Shown here in pieces: positions 34,578 through 46,700 of a stretch of DNA of 64,000 nucleotides. The DNA comes from Neospora caninum Liverpool (Eukaryota; Apicomplexa; Conoidasida; Eucoccidiorida; Sarcocystidae). The notes beneath the pieces were generated by a model that saw only the letters and a list, made by a program, of their open reading frames with translations, had not been told where the DNA came from and ran no database searches. Location: positions 496,001 through 560,000 of the forward strand of contig NC_018392.1 of assembly GCF_000208865.1 (NCBI RefSeq), in the 5' to 3' direction. How positions within the stretch are numbered: the first letter of the stretch is position 1; every line of letters begins with the position of its first letter. Position numbers and translations under genes: made by a program.

Positions 34578-36443
34578 TATAGGTATATCCAGCCAGCTCT
34601 GGGATGCGTACGTATCATCCCTGATGTGCATGGCTTTCTTTCACTCTCTCTGACTCGCACCTCTGTACCCTCCTTGAAAGCTTCTCCTTGCCTCAAGGAA
34701 CACATCACATTATACGTTGATATATATATCTATATATACATATATATATATATATATGTATATATGCATGCCTATAAATGTGTAGTGAGCGGCGCGTGCG
34801 TCGTTACGAGTCTCTCTTTTCCTAGGAGCCTTCCAGTGTCACGTGCCTCGCCTTGCAGCGCAGCTTTCCAGAAGTCGACACCGATACAGAGGTCCTGGCG
34901 AATTCCCCTGTACAAGGACGCTGGACGGGTCGACAGGTTGGTAAGGCGCGTGCTCTCTCTACGTGCTTTCGTGGATCATGTTTTTCCAGTACCTTAGGGG
35001 ATTCTCCGTCCTCAACGTTTTCGAGACCCTGTGATGTGGCAAGCTCGGCGTCCCGGCGCACCGCACTGTCAGCAACTTCCGTTTCTCCACGTTCTTTGTT
35101 TCTTTCCATCTCCTCGCGTGGGTCGTCCTTTTGACCCGGCGAGGCTTCGAAGTGTCCTGTCGCCTCCCTCCTGCCTTCTCTCCGCTCTGCCCAGCGCGAT
35201 GTTCGCTCCGTGATTTCGTCCTCTGTGCCCCGCCTTTCCTCGAGGGCATCGAATGGAGACTGACCGACCGGAGCAACAGCCAAACCGGGAGGGAAATCCC
35301 CGTCTTCCGGCGCGAAATACGAGGAGAAGAAATCGGCCGGGATAGCTGGGTGCATGTACGGCGGAATAACAAAGGGACCGGCCTGTCGTGGGACGAAAGA
35401 AAAACCGAAACGAGCAGAAAGAGAAGGATCCATGGAACACGAGGAGGAAGCAAACGAAGGGGCCAATAGAGCTCAATGAACAGCACAGTTCAAGACACAC
35501 TTCGTCCACGGGAAGTGTCGCTTTGCAACCCCTTCCGGAATCGTATCTCTCTACCAACATATAGAAATATCCTCTCCTTCCTGGATATATATATATATAT
35601 ATATATATATCATGATCTAGATGCGTAGTCCCGTCAATTCTCTGCTTAGGGTGCACCCTTCAGGGCAGGGGAATATGCATACATTCAAATCGTTTTACGA
35701 TACACGCATGCGACCCATGCGTGCCTTACACATTCTTGTGTCTCCACGTAAAAATGTGTTTTGTCATGTATTCAAAAGGATCGAGTATGGACGCTTCTGG
35801 CCACCAAGTTGATCGGGAGATTTTCCGTGAAGGCAGTCGAAACTGTGGCTGCGGTCGACAGGTATATCTCTTTCGCTATCGTGTTTCAACATAAATATCT
35901 CGTTCCTGGGGACATTTTCACGCACACGCAGTCCCCCGAAAAGAGGCTTGGCAAAAACGAGAACGCGTGGGCGGGGAGACAAGTGTAGCCCCACGAGGAA
36001 CCACGCGATAATCTAAGGAGGCTCCTGCGAAAAGGGACACTCCAAAGACACAGAAAAAAGCGTGGTTTGCGCGACCGTGGCCCAGCAACGTCCGTTTTTG
36101 CACGTTTGGAAAACCGGAACATGCGAGAAGACGTTTCTCTGCGCGCATCCCTACAGACTGCTCGCGACGCACTCACCGCCTCAGGGACCATCGGGAAAAC
36201 GAAACCTGGAGCGGGACGCCGAAGGAAGTGGCGAAGGATTCCGGGCCACCAGTGCATGCTTGTCCGGTTGGTAATTTCAAACAGATCGGCTAAAAGATCG
36301 TTGACTTGCGCATCGGCGAGAAACGGAAAACCAGGTGAATCCCCGATACGTGACGTGTGCACAGAAGGGGAAGTCTTCGACTTCTGGACAAAGAGGAGGA
36401 AGGCGAGGAAAACGAAGGCATAAGGCAGATGTGACTTCGTCAT
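34043..36443 (-). CDS. Secreted protein with Pro/Tyr-rich C-terminal tail
   Basis: I do not recognise a named family. The best three-exon model is 36443-36177, 35382-34993 and 34285-34043, all phase 0, giving 299 aa. Residues 1-20 form a signal peptide (MTKSHLPYAFVFLAFLLFVQ). The first junction is strong: a GCG|GTGAGT donor and a long pyrimidine tract before the acceptor, and the peptide reads smoothly across (FPMVPEA|AGPFVIPPY). The middle is Pro/aromatic-rich, then charged. The last exon encodes 80 residues with 12 Tyr and about 30 Pro in PY, PVY and PSY repeats, ending in an acidic tail. The exon 2 donor (AAG|GTACTGG) is a choice among several in-frame options. The signal peptide and composition suggest a dense-granule, parasitophorous or oocyst-wall type export product; this is inference. 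Confidence 0.6.
34498..34576. repeat. (AT)n microsatellite in the secreted-protein gene intron
   Basis: An AT run within the intron between the second and last exons of the Pro/Tyr-rich gene. Confidence 0.9.
34716..34772. repeat. Second (AT)n microsatellite in the same intron
   Basis: ATAT/ATCTATAT runs ending in TGCATGCC. Confidence 0.88.
35584..35614. repeat. (AT)n microsatellite in intron 1 of the secreted-protein gene
   Basis: A short AT run in the intron 35383-36176. Confidence 0.9.
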
Positions 36444-36897
36444 GAGATGCGCCGTTCTTGGGTACCAACGGCGAGGAAGACATGTAAGGGGGTATAAGAG
36501 GAACCGCAGGTCTTCTTTAAGAAAACCTGCTGGAAGAAAACGGAGCTTTCGAGACAGTCGCCCCTCTCTACACCAACAGTCTCGGAGATGCGAAAGAACG
36601 GAATCTCTCTGTTCCTCTCCATAAATATAGGTATATAGTATATATAAAGAATTCGTGCGTAGAGTAGGTTCCACAAGCTCTCATACATGTATATTTATAC
36701 ACACGTGTATCTGCGCTCATAAACGAATGTACAGGTACCTACATATGCAATACGTATGGTTATACACCTTCCCAAGCACGTGCATATATATATATATATA
36801 TATATAATGCATACGATCACCAGAATTGTTTGTTTTTACGCCTGCCCTTAGACATGTGTGGAGGTGTTTATTTCATACACGGGAAGCCCAAACGGCT
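36444..36897. other. Short spacer between the two secreted-protein genes
   Basis: This 454-nt gap holds the upstream region of the Pro/Tyr-rich gene and the 3' UTR of the acidic protein gene. It includes an (AT)n tract at 36783-36808. Nothing else is recognised. Confidence 0.6.
36783..36808. repeat. (AT)n microsatellite
   Basis: An AT run downstream of the acidic secreted-protein stop codon. Confidence 0.9.
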
Positions 36898-38418
36898 CTA
36901 TTGTTCAATTTTTAAGGCAAATGTGGTGAGGCCTTCCTCGGATTTCTTTACCTCGCCAGTAGCCTGCTCTTCCTCTTGTTCACCACGATCACTGGAGGAC
37001 TTTGCTCTGTTTTTTTCGCCTGTTCCCCCTTCTGGCTTTCCGTCGCCTTCCTTCCTCTGATCGCTTGCTTCGTCGTGGGAGCTTCCGTCTTTCTCAGGTG
37101 CTTCTCGCTCTTCTGTTTTTGCCACCCTTGTTGCCATGGACCCTCCTGTAGTGCCTGTCGAGTGCAGTTTGTCTTTCTGTTCTTCTTCGACGTGTGTTTC
37201 TTTCGCCTCTTCGTCGCTCTCGCGACTTCCGCCGGACGTGATTGTGCCGTGCTTCGCTTCGTTCAGCGTGTTGGGATCGGGAGAAGGAGAACCGTAGTCC
37301 AGGTCATTTTGAGCCTGATCCTCATCGCCGGCGTCATCGTAATCGACGTAGCCATCAAAAGTGCTTTCTTCATTAGGATCATCCTCAGAATCATCATCAT
37401 GAGGATCAACCTCCTCAGAATCATCTTCATCAGAATTATATTCCTCAGAATCATCTTCCTCATAATCATCTTCATCAGAAACATCCTCATCAGAATCATC
37501 TCCATCAGAATCATCCTCATCAGAATCATCTTCATCAGAATCATCCTCGTCATATTCGTCCTCGTCAGGCTGGCCGTCTCGGACATGATCATCGTGAGAT
37601 GCGTCATCACGCTTCACGTGATCTTTACCAAAGCTTTCATTGCTGTCGCGGTTATCACCCATGAATTCATTCTTTGTGCCCGGGTATTGACTATTCGGTG
37701 CGCTTCTACCTGCAGTCACGTCGTTTTCCATTTCCTTGTCTCTGTTTTCCTCTCGTTCCGTCTGGCCAACGTCAGCGCGTTCCTGTGGTTGGTCCTTCCT
37801 CTCCTCTCGGCTCTTGGATCTTTCCGTCTCGATCGCCGGTTTCTTTTCGTTCTCGGAATCCACCCCTTCGCGTGTCTGAGTCGGGCTATCTTCTGCCTTT
37901 TCTCCTTCAGCGCTAAGCCTTGCCGAGGGTGACTCTGCGGTGTGCGGTTTCTCTTGCGCGTCGTCTCCCTTTCCTTTTCGCTCGACTCCTTGGACTTCCT
38001 CGTTCTCTTTCGCGTCTGTTTTTTCCGCAGGCGTTTTGTGAAGTCTCCCAGAGGAAGCAGGCGCCTCTTTGTCAGGCGAAATGTGCGGCTTTTCTTCTGC
38101 CGCAGAAGACTCCTCAGCGCCTTCTGCATTCCCCGCTGCTTTTGAGAACGCGGTTCTCTGGCTTTCATCCGCAATTGCAGATGGCGCTTCCACAAGCAGC
38201 GAAGGCGACGGAGGTGCGCGGTTCTCTGCGGCGCGGATAGTTTCCTTTGCGCCTGCGTCTCCAGCGAAGACCGGTCGAGCGGACAGTGGCGCATGGAGCA
38301 AAAGCAAAGAGAAGCATGCGAGAGAAACTGCACGCAGAATCCCCCTTTTCCGTCTCCACATCTCTGCCTTCACACGTAGACGAGCACCGGCGAGTCCAGT
38401 CTCTGTGGATCCTTCCAT
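36898..38418 (-). CDS. Secreted acidic repeat protein, intronless
   Basis: I do not recognise a named family. It is a single uninterrupted frame of 506 codons. The chosen ATG (38418) sits in a strong gccATGG context. A basic stretch and a hydrophobic segment (AVSLACFSLLLLHAPLSA, residues ~31-48) follow and look like a signal peptide; a second ATG at 38361 would put that segment closer to the N terminus and is also plausible. The mature part is almost wholly disordered: Glu/Lys/Ser-rich, then a D/E/S tract of about 80 residues built from DEDDS and DSDEDD units, then more Glu/Lys. There is no transmembrane helix after the signal and no cysteine-rich domain. It is probably exported through the secretory pathway (dense granule or similar), perhaps a calcium-binding or scaffold-type polyanion; this is inference. 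Confidence 0.72.
   Translation of the reverse strand: MEGSTETGLAGARLRVKAEMWRRKRGILRAVSLACFSLLLLHAPLSARPVFAGDAGAKETIRAAENRAPPSPSLLVEAPSAIADESQRTAFSKAAGNAEGAEESSAAEEKPHISPDKEAPASSGRLHKTPAEKTDAKENEEVQGVERKGKGDDAQEKPHTAESPSARLSAEGEKAEDSPTQTREGVDSENEKKPAIETERSKSREERKDQPQERADVGQTEREENRDKEMENDVTAGRSAPNSQYPGTKNEFMGDNRDSNESFGKDHVKRDDASHDDHVRDGQPDEDEYDEDDSDEDDSDEDDSDGDDSDEDVSDEDDYEEDDSEEYNSDEDDSEEVDPHDDDSEDDPNEESTFDGYVDYDDAGDEDQAQNDLDYGSPSPDPNTLNEAKHGTITSGGSRESDEEAKETHVEEEQKDKLHSTGTTGGSMATRVAKTEEREAPEKDGSSHDEASDQRKEGDGKPEGGTGEKNRAKSSSDRGEQEEEQATGEVKKSEEGLTTFALKIEQ
37380..37575 (-). repeat. 15- to 18-nt repeats encoding DEDDS units
   Basis: TCATCAGAATCATC-type units on the + strand encode tandem DSDED/DDSEE acidic blocks in the secreted protein. 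Units are imperfect, with single substitutions. Confidence 0.85.
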
Positions 38419-40756
38419 GGCTCTTCTGCTGTACAGGACAAACAAGCGGAGAAGACCACGTCCCTGCGTCTCTAGCGAAGGCGTTTCCAGGCGGAAAGCG
38501 CAATCAGAACAAGAAGCGAACAGGGAATGGGAAGAAACTCTCCGGTCGTGCAGGCGACACCACTCCGTCCTGGGCAGCGAGGGCACCGTCGAATCACACG
38601 AAGTTCCCTTCACGAAGAACACAAAACACGCACAGAGCACGTCGACAGACAACTACATACGCATGCGTAGAATGAGATGTGAGGATGCCTTTCCGCCAAG
38701 TACCCTTTTTTTCGAGAGAAATGAGTCAAAACGGCTGAGATGTGACAGACTCTGCCCCAAGGAAAACGGTCTGTGAATCTAAACACGAACTCACGACCCA
38801 AGTGTGTCAGACAAGAAACCAGAACTCTTCGATGAAGCACGCATCTCTTTTTCAAGAAACGACAAAGACGCCGCACGAAGTAGACGGCCAATCCTCGTTT
38901 CGTTGCCAAAAGCTTCAAAATCCGCCGTCCGCATTAACAGAACAGTCAAATATGCACACCTTCGAGACAGAAGAAGTCGGCGTTACAGGGGGTCATCTCC
39001 GCGTATTAGAGGAGAGAGCGAGATGGGGAATATTACGAATTCTTCGAGGGACGAACGAGAACCTCTGCAATGGAAACGCAAACACGAGATGATGCATCTA
39101 GCGGTACTCACTGACACGGCAGCACGGGCCGCCGAAAACAGTTGCGATCTACGTCCAAAAACATTCGGCTGTCGTATTCGTGTGTATCAGGTGTTCGCCT
39201 GCGACGCCTCCAGTTTTCCACGGTTCTTCCCGTACCTTGATCACGCTTCAGGTGCGAACAGAGCCGTACAAATAGATGCACATCTCTACATTCTACCTCG
39301 GACCAAGCAGCAACATACACACATCCACAAGCACACTGCTAGAAAGGAAATTGAGAGCAAAGATTTGCGTGGAAACGAGAAAGCGCCCTGGCTTCCAATT
39401 TCGAAACCTTTTCCGCGGTTAGACATAGCTTCTGTGTCGCAAGCTGCGCCTCAACAGTGCCCGCAGAAAATGCTTGTATACCTTCCTCTGGAAACTCCAA
39501 TTTATCGTCCCACTTCACACAATACACATCAGTACTTGTGGGAATTCAAATATATTCTATGTGTCACGTTTATCTGGAAGGTCAGAGGGGCACACCGAGT
39601 TGCACTGGCAGTGTAGTGGTCCTGACAAAAAGAGGCGGCTTGTTTCTTTCCGTGTTCGCCATCGAAAAGCAGTGAGTGTTGAAGTGGAGCAACTAAAATC
39701 CACTTAGTGCGGAATTCCTCACATGATGGCGACTACATGCAGGCGACACAGCAGCAGGACACCGCGAGAGTCTAACCGTCGGGCCATCTCAATCCTCAAA
39801 GATAATTCTCTTTGAAACAGTTTAGACGAACGACATGTGTGATATTGGAGGCGCATGCCGTTTTCTATTGTGTACATGCTTCTTCGCACGACGGGGACTT
39901 GCCGCCTATCGTAGCCTTTCGCGGACCGAGTCGCAGGCTGACCCGTGTTTTCTGCGAGCGGTCAGAGGCGGAACGTTAACGCTGAAGCCACAGACATGCT
40001 TCAACACCGACTCCATTCCCACGTGAAAAACCTACCCCTGTCTGCTTCTATTATGCTGTCCTCAGATGACTATTATTTAAACATACTTTGCACGGACGCA
40101 CATTCTTGGTTTTACGTGCCTTCCTATCTATCTGTATATGTATAGACGTAGACATTTATTCTCGGCCATGACGATTATGATTGCTATTCTCACGTGTACA
40201 TACTTGCATAGGATGGTGTGGAAGGACCGAGATTGAGGAGTAGAGAGGTGAATGCTCCTTGTGCCCGTGCGAGCATCCAGGACACGAGTTTTTTTTGACG
40301 ACGCTTTTTAGATAGGCGCTCTCTGTGACGGCATGCCACTTTACCCAGCTTGTGATTTCTCAAATCCTGTTCCACATACTGAAGAACGCCTGATACACCG
40401 CGTCTCAAGCAACAGCACATCGTTTGCCTCGATTGAACGGCCACGCGCGGGTCTTCCTTTGCTCTTCTCCAGACTTCCAAACGCCTAAAACTGCACTATC
40501 CTGTAGATCTTGAAATCGCTTCTACAACGGATGAGATAAATGAAAGAAGCGGACTCAACCGGATCATGACAAACATACACACACATCGGGCCTCGAGAAA
40601 AACCACTTATGATTTGCCAAGTTGCGTTTCTGCTCCCTATTCTCCCTCGAAGACCCTAAATGAAAACGCCCCCTACGAACACGACGAGAAAGATCAAGTT
40701 AAACACGGGGCTCAGGATAACGGTCGATAGTGTTGACAACCTGTAAATTTGGACGG
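38419..40756. other. Spacer between the acidic protein gene and the kinase 3' end
   Basis: Both genes run leftwards, so this 2.3 kb should contain the acidic gene promoter and 5' UTR (left) and the giant kinase 3' UTR (right). It is less GC-rich than the genes. The 38804-39616 (+) frame is 270 codons long but lacks any domain, signal peptide or codon periodicity I can recognise, and I do not call it a gene. Confidence 0.5.
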
Positions 40757-43700
40757 CTACCGGAGGTTCTGGAAATGCCTGTCGTTTTGCCAGTCCTGGC
40801 AAAACAGGACATCGCTCAAGAGCAACTCGGTGAGCACCGGGCGCCTGGCCCGAGGCGAAGCCTCCGAGCCGCTCCATTCGGAACCGTGATCTGTGGCGTG
40901 TGTTTCCTGGAAACAGCAGGAATTCGAAGTCCGCTCTTCTTCTTCCCTCTGCCTCCTGTCCTTCCCGTGAGGCGCCTCTTTCCTTCTCCGCAAACCGCCC
41001 CTTTTCTCGCTTTGTGGCGACTTTTCTTGCACTTCCTGCCTCCCAATCGACCTCGCGTCGAACGTCAGTCTATCCTTCTCTTCTGAGATTTCCCTTTGAT
41101 TTCCTGGATGTCCCCCTTCCCGCAAGTCTCTCTCCTTCCACTTCCGCTCTGTTCCTCCGTGCACGGATGCTCCTGTTCTTCCCGAGTCCCCCCCAGTCGT
41201 TGACGCCTCGTCCTTTGACTCTCCTTCCTCTTCGTCTGCTTCGATGCAGCATGTCGGCAAACAGACGCGCCCTGCGTCCTCAGCACACCACTCGCGTTCC
41301 ACACCGCTGCGGATCTCGCCCGGCATCTCTCTCGCTTCTCCAACCACTTGCAGCCCACCGCTCCGCTGGCGCCCAGAGTGATGGACCGGGAAGGCCAGTA
41401 TAGCGCAGAGGCGAAAACGATCTCTCTTTTCCCTCCTTTGCGCTGTTGCGGGAGCAGCGCTTTGTTGCCTGTTCTGGAAACGTCTGTCTCGGGATTGTTC
41501 CAAATCTCCAGTTTCCCTCGCGTCTTTCTCGCTTCCTTCAGTGTCCGTTTCTGCTTCAAATGTGCGACTTCTTTCGTAGCGCCCTTCGTCTTCCGCCTCC
41601 GTCTCCTCGCCCCTACCCTGGGTGACACAACCGGAAGAAGGGAAACCGAGGGCAAAGGAGAGAAGGTGACAGTTACGACAGCGGAAATACTTCCACTGAA
41701 CGTGCCGCACTGTGTCACAGTTGCCAGGAGCAAACGCATGGTCTGACGCTACTCTCTGCTCCTTCTCGTCTCCTTGCTCATCCCTCGCCGTTGTCTCTGC
41801 TCCACTTCCGTCTTCTTGTCCTTGTCGCTCGTTCTTTCTACGCGCTTCGGTCTGACCCTCTCTGCAGTCTCCCGCTCCCAAGCAGCCACAACCCGGCGAC
41901 GAGAAACAACCAAGAGAAGAAGAAGCGACGGGACGATGAAGAAGCTGTGACAGTGATACCTCTTCTGCATTTGCGATAGGTCCCTCAGTTAAATCCTGCA
42001 GCCCGCTGTATGTACACTCCAGCTGCCCCGTGCGTCCTCCAGCTAGAAGGTGCAGCAGCGAAAAGATCGACGCATTTACATTCAAGTCACGCCGCTGTCC
42101 TTCTTGTTTACTTCTCTTTCTTTGTACTTCTTCGCCTCCTCGGGGAGCCTCCGCGCGGGGAAACAGAAAAAGGAGACGCCACGAAATTCCGGCCAGTCCA
42201 GAGAGTCCATACGCCGCGCGGATGTGAACTGTGTATACACTGCACAGCCCACGGAGGGGACACATGCGGCAGCAACAGATCCAGCTCTCTCCAGTTGCTC
42301 TGTCTTCTCTTCTTCCTTCTCTTCTTTCTTCGACTTTGCTGCCACTCAACTGGGAGAGACATCTTCTTGCCTCTGCGTCTTGTGCGCCGCCGCCGGGGAC
42401 ACCGTTCCACGAGCAGCAGGCCGACGCCTGGCAAATTGAAAACGGTTGACCAAAAGAAGAAAACGCAAAAGCGAAATGAGAGCCGGTGGAGAACGAAGAT
42501 GGCGACGCGACACAGGAGCTTCCCGTCACCAAATTGTCTCCCTTTTGAGAGAGAAAACACAAATCAGCGAACGAGCGAGCGGTTGGTCGCCACACGCACG
42601 ACCCACAAAGGCAAGAAAGCGACGAGACGAAGAGCGCCTCAGTCTCCCCCGCAGATGTCTGCACTTTGCCTTTTCTCCCGTCCGTCTCTTCCCGCCTGTC
42701 TTGTCCCATTTCTCGCATTCTGGGAAATACGGAGCACACCCAGGAGGCGGGATTTGAGCGGTCTCGAAGGGTTGATGGGCGGGCGAAGGCGTCGTTTAAA
42801 CCGGTGTTCATTCGCCTGTCTCGCCGATTCTTTTGGAAGCAGTGTCTACTCCCCGCTGTTTCCCTGTCTGCCGCAACGTCGTCGAGCGGACGGACGCCGT
42901 TCATGCGTTTTTCGGCTTTTGTCTGCGAAAAAGCTGACGCGTCACGCTGTTTCTTCGCAAGTAGCGGGGAACCGACCCTGGTGCCTTCTCGTGGACCTGC
43001 ATGGAAGAAGAAAGTCGGTCTTTTCGCTGTTCTCAACCGCTCACGGAAAAGCGTCGACAGGACATTCCGGGTCGCAGCCGTCAACGAGGTGTATATACAC
43101 TGCGAGCTGAGTAAGTTGGCTGCTCGGAACGGATCCAGCGACAGGCCTTCCATGACAAGAGCGATGGCGCATGCAATTGAAACGCTTTCCTGCGTTTCCG
43201 CTTCGCTCTCCTCTCGAAGTTCACCGAAACCTTCGGTGTCGTCTCCTGGCCTCAGAGGGCCCTCCTCATCTACGAGAAGGACACGAGCCCCGCAGGCCGC
43301 CGCTTCGCGCAGAAAATCAAACAAAGCGGGGAGAAATGCAGCAAACGCCTTGTCCCTTCTCAGCCATGGTCTCGTCCCTAGCTTCCGTTTCTTTCCCCCC
43401 TTCCTGAGCTCATTCTCCGTTCGCGCTTTTGCCTTAAAATCCAGAACACGGGCCGAGTTGTTTCGAACGCATGGCTCGCCGCCTTCCTGTCCTACTACCG
43501 CAGAAAACCGATCTTCCGGGAAACGATACGAAGCGTTCCCTGTTCCGAGAGAGCCGGAGTCTTTCCGGCCCATCTGCCTTCCTTCTTTCGACCCTGCTGT
43601 TCCTCCTGCGCCAGGCCTCTCGTCTCCGCGTTCTCCCTCTTCGTCGCTAGCTGCCGACCAGCCGCCGGAGAGGCAAAAAGCCGAGAAGGAGAGGACGCGA

Positions 43701-46700
43701 CGCCATCCCGAGACACTAGGGGGAAGCGAGCGCGAAGTGAAACGCGAACATCTACACACCTGGTGCCGCGCCGTGTTCTCCGTCTTCCACCCCTTGACTG
43801 CGGGCGGATCTGCGCTCGCCTCCGCTTCGCCGAGTCCGAGAAAACGAGGCGAGAGCGCGACAGATCTCGCAGAACGGGAGGGAGAAGGCGGGCGAGAAGG
43901 TAGGACAGCGCAAGTATGCATTTGAGTTCTCTGGCCTTTCCGCGGCAGGCGGAGAGGTTTCCTGCAATCGACGATGAACGAGAAGCGCGAAAGAAAACGA
44001 TTCAAGCGGGGAGCCTGCGCACGCCACCCAGCGTCTCCTGACAAAAGAGAAGAGGCGATTCGGGGAGCAAGAAAAGACGGGGAAGCGACAGAAGACTTCG
44101 GGGCGGAAAACGTTTTGCGACAGGAACTGTCGCCAGGAAGCATCCATATTTCGACATCGCGAAGGACTCTCAACATGCACCCGCTGCGTCCAGGCGCGTC
44201 GAACGCCCAGAAGTCCCCGCAAGAAAACAACGCCCCGCGGTCCAATTCCTGCTCTCGAAACCAGTCTCCTGTCTCTTGTTCGCCTTCACTTTCCGTTCCC
44301 GGGTCGGCGTCGGACGCATCGCAGTCTCCACCAGAAAAACGACTCCGGTCAGTCTCTCTCTCATGTGTCCCTGCGACTCTCAAAGAGATGCAAGACGCTT
44401 CCTGCGTTGCTTCGCGTCTCGTTTGCGTCGTCGTCTGCGAAACGTTCCTGGAAAAACCGCTCGAGTCCACCAGCGAGTGTGTGCCCGCGTGCCGCGTCAC
44501 CTCCGGGATGCTCTCCATCTCTTCATCCTTCGCGTGCCTGTCGTTTTTGCTGCCTGCTGTGTCTGCACGACGCTGGGGAGTCTGCGTTGCTTCTTGGGTG
44601 ATGCCTGCGCCGCGAACAGGCGAAGGGCTCATTCCCAGATAAAAGCGACATCCTGCGAGGGAAAGATACGTTTCGTTCCACTCGGCTCTCGCGTCACAGC
44701 GTCCATCCTCACAGGCATCTCGTGCCCCCGTCTGCACGCCCCACGACTGCTTCTGCTTTGTCCCTCTCTTCACGTCCTCCCTCGCCTCGCCATCGCTCTC
44801 TTCTCTCTCTTCGACGTCTTGTGCTTCTCCTTGTCCCTCTCGTTCTCTCTCTTCGTGCCCCGTCCCTGCTGTCCCCTTTTCTCCGCGCACGCCACCCGTA
44901 TGTCGCCTTTGAGATCTCCGTCTCGGCTGCTTCGCCGGCGTTCTTTCCGCTTTGCTCCTTCTCTCCCCTTGCGTCTTCCGCGCCTTCTCGCTCGTGACCC
45001 CGCCGCTGTCTGTTCCTCTCCAGTGAAACACCGCGAGAAGGAGCGCGTCCACGAGGGAAACGACCTGACTCGCCGACGGCCGCCTGGCCGCATCTCTGCG
45101 GAGAAGCCGCCGCAGGAACGGCACAAGCAACGGGTGCACGGCGTCCAGGCGCTCGCGCGCAAAGCCGTCGAGGAGCGGGAGACGCCCAGAGAGACGCAAG
45201 TAGAAGCACGGATTGCTCGCAAACAGAAAGTGTCCCGTCACCAGCTCAAAGAACAAACACCCCAGCGCCCAGACGTCGGCAGCCATGGCCGAGCTCGCCA
45301 GCCTGAGGCGTGAGGGGAGCGCAGGCGCGAGGGAGCAAAGAACGGGATTCGAAGAGTCGTCGTCGCCCTTGTTCGCTGCACGCAACGCCGGAGAGTGACT
45401 ACCATAAAGGCCAGACTCTGGAAGAGAGGACGGCAGATCAGGCGCACCTCTTGACGCCTGTTTTTGGGTGTCGGGTTGCTTCGTTTCCGGGCTCGCACGC
45501 TTCGCTTCTCTCTCGGAAAGCCTGACACGCCTCTGCCTCGTCGGCCGCAGTCTCTCTCCTTTTGCGCCCTCCTCCGCCCTCCCTCCAGCGGCTCCTCCGC
45601 TTTCCCTCGGTGTTTCTGGAAACGACGCGCAGCCACACTCGCTCGCTTCTGCGGAATCCTCCGCGAGAACCACCACGTGAAGCAGCTCCGGGCTCTTGTT
45701 CACTTCCGTCCCGCGCGACCTCGTCTTGGGTTGCTCCCACTTCTTTGCGAGCACGCAGGCTTCCCCAAAGTCCGACAGCGCCACTTGAGGCATCAGGAGA
45801 ACGCCGTGGGAAAGGACCACGGGCGTGAGAACTGGAGAGTCTTCCTCGCCTTCCTCGCGTTCCCAGGAAGACCGTGAAAAGACCGGCGTCTTCTCTGGAG
45901 ACGACGAGGGCCAGCAGGCAACCGGCGGGCTTCTCCCACAGTTTGCTTCGCCCACGACGTGCCTTCCGTTCTCCCCCGACAGTCCATCGCACTCGCCGTG
46001 TTTCGGGTTCTTCGCATGCGCAATCGTCCTACCACTCTCAGGCGCTCCCTCGTTCTCGTAGAGTCCCCGCTTCTCTGCGCCTCCGCCAGCGTCCTGTGCG
46101 TGTAGAGACAAAAATGACTCACAACGGTCTCCTCTTCCTCGTTCAGTCTCTTCCTCTTCTTTCTCTGCCAGTGACCTGCGTCGTGGTCTGCTGGGAAGCG
46201 GCGCGAGAGGCTGGCGAGGGATGGGAAGCAAAGTGGAGAAGTCAACGAGGACATTGTCGCACTTCAAATCACAGTGGAGGATGCCTCGCGCATGCAGGGC
46301 AGCAACCGCACACGCAATTTGACGGAAAATCCCCAAAAGAAGCGGAAGAAAAGCTCGCTGGAACTCCACAGACTCTTCTTCTTCTCTACCTTGTTCCTCT
46401 TCTTCTCTCTCTTGTTCTCGTCGCCGGCCCTCGAGCAGAGCGAACCACGGCTGAGACGAACACTGCGCAAAGATCCCGCGGCGCCACTCTCCCAAGGTCG
46501 ATCCGTACAGCTTCATGTTGATCGTGTAGGTGAGAAGGCCATCGCATGCAGAGAGGCCGAAGTCAAAGAGCTCGGAAAGGAGCGGGGTCGCGAGACGGAA
46601 CGCGTCCAAGCACACCACCTCGTGGAAAGTCGAACTGAAAATTAAATGGCTCTGAGAGAAGCAAAATGCGTAACAAATCCCGCTCACTGCTTTTGAAATC

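Noticed and set aside
38804..39616. 270-codon + strand frame
   Set aside because: No domain, signal peptide or plausible splice partners; composition is like spacer.
42010..43110. 366-codon + strand frame
   Set aside because: Antisense to the last kinase exon; no motifs.
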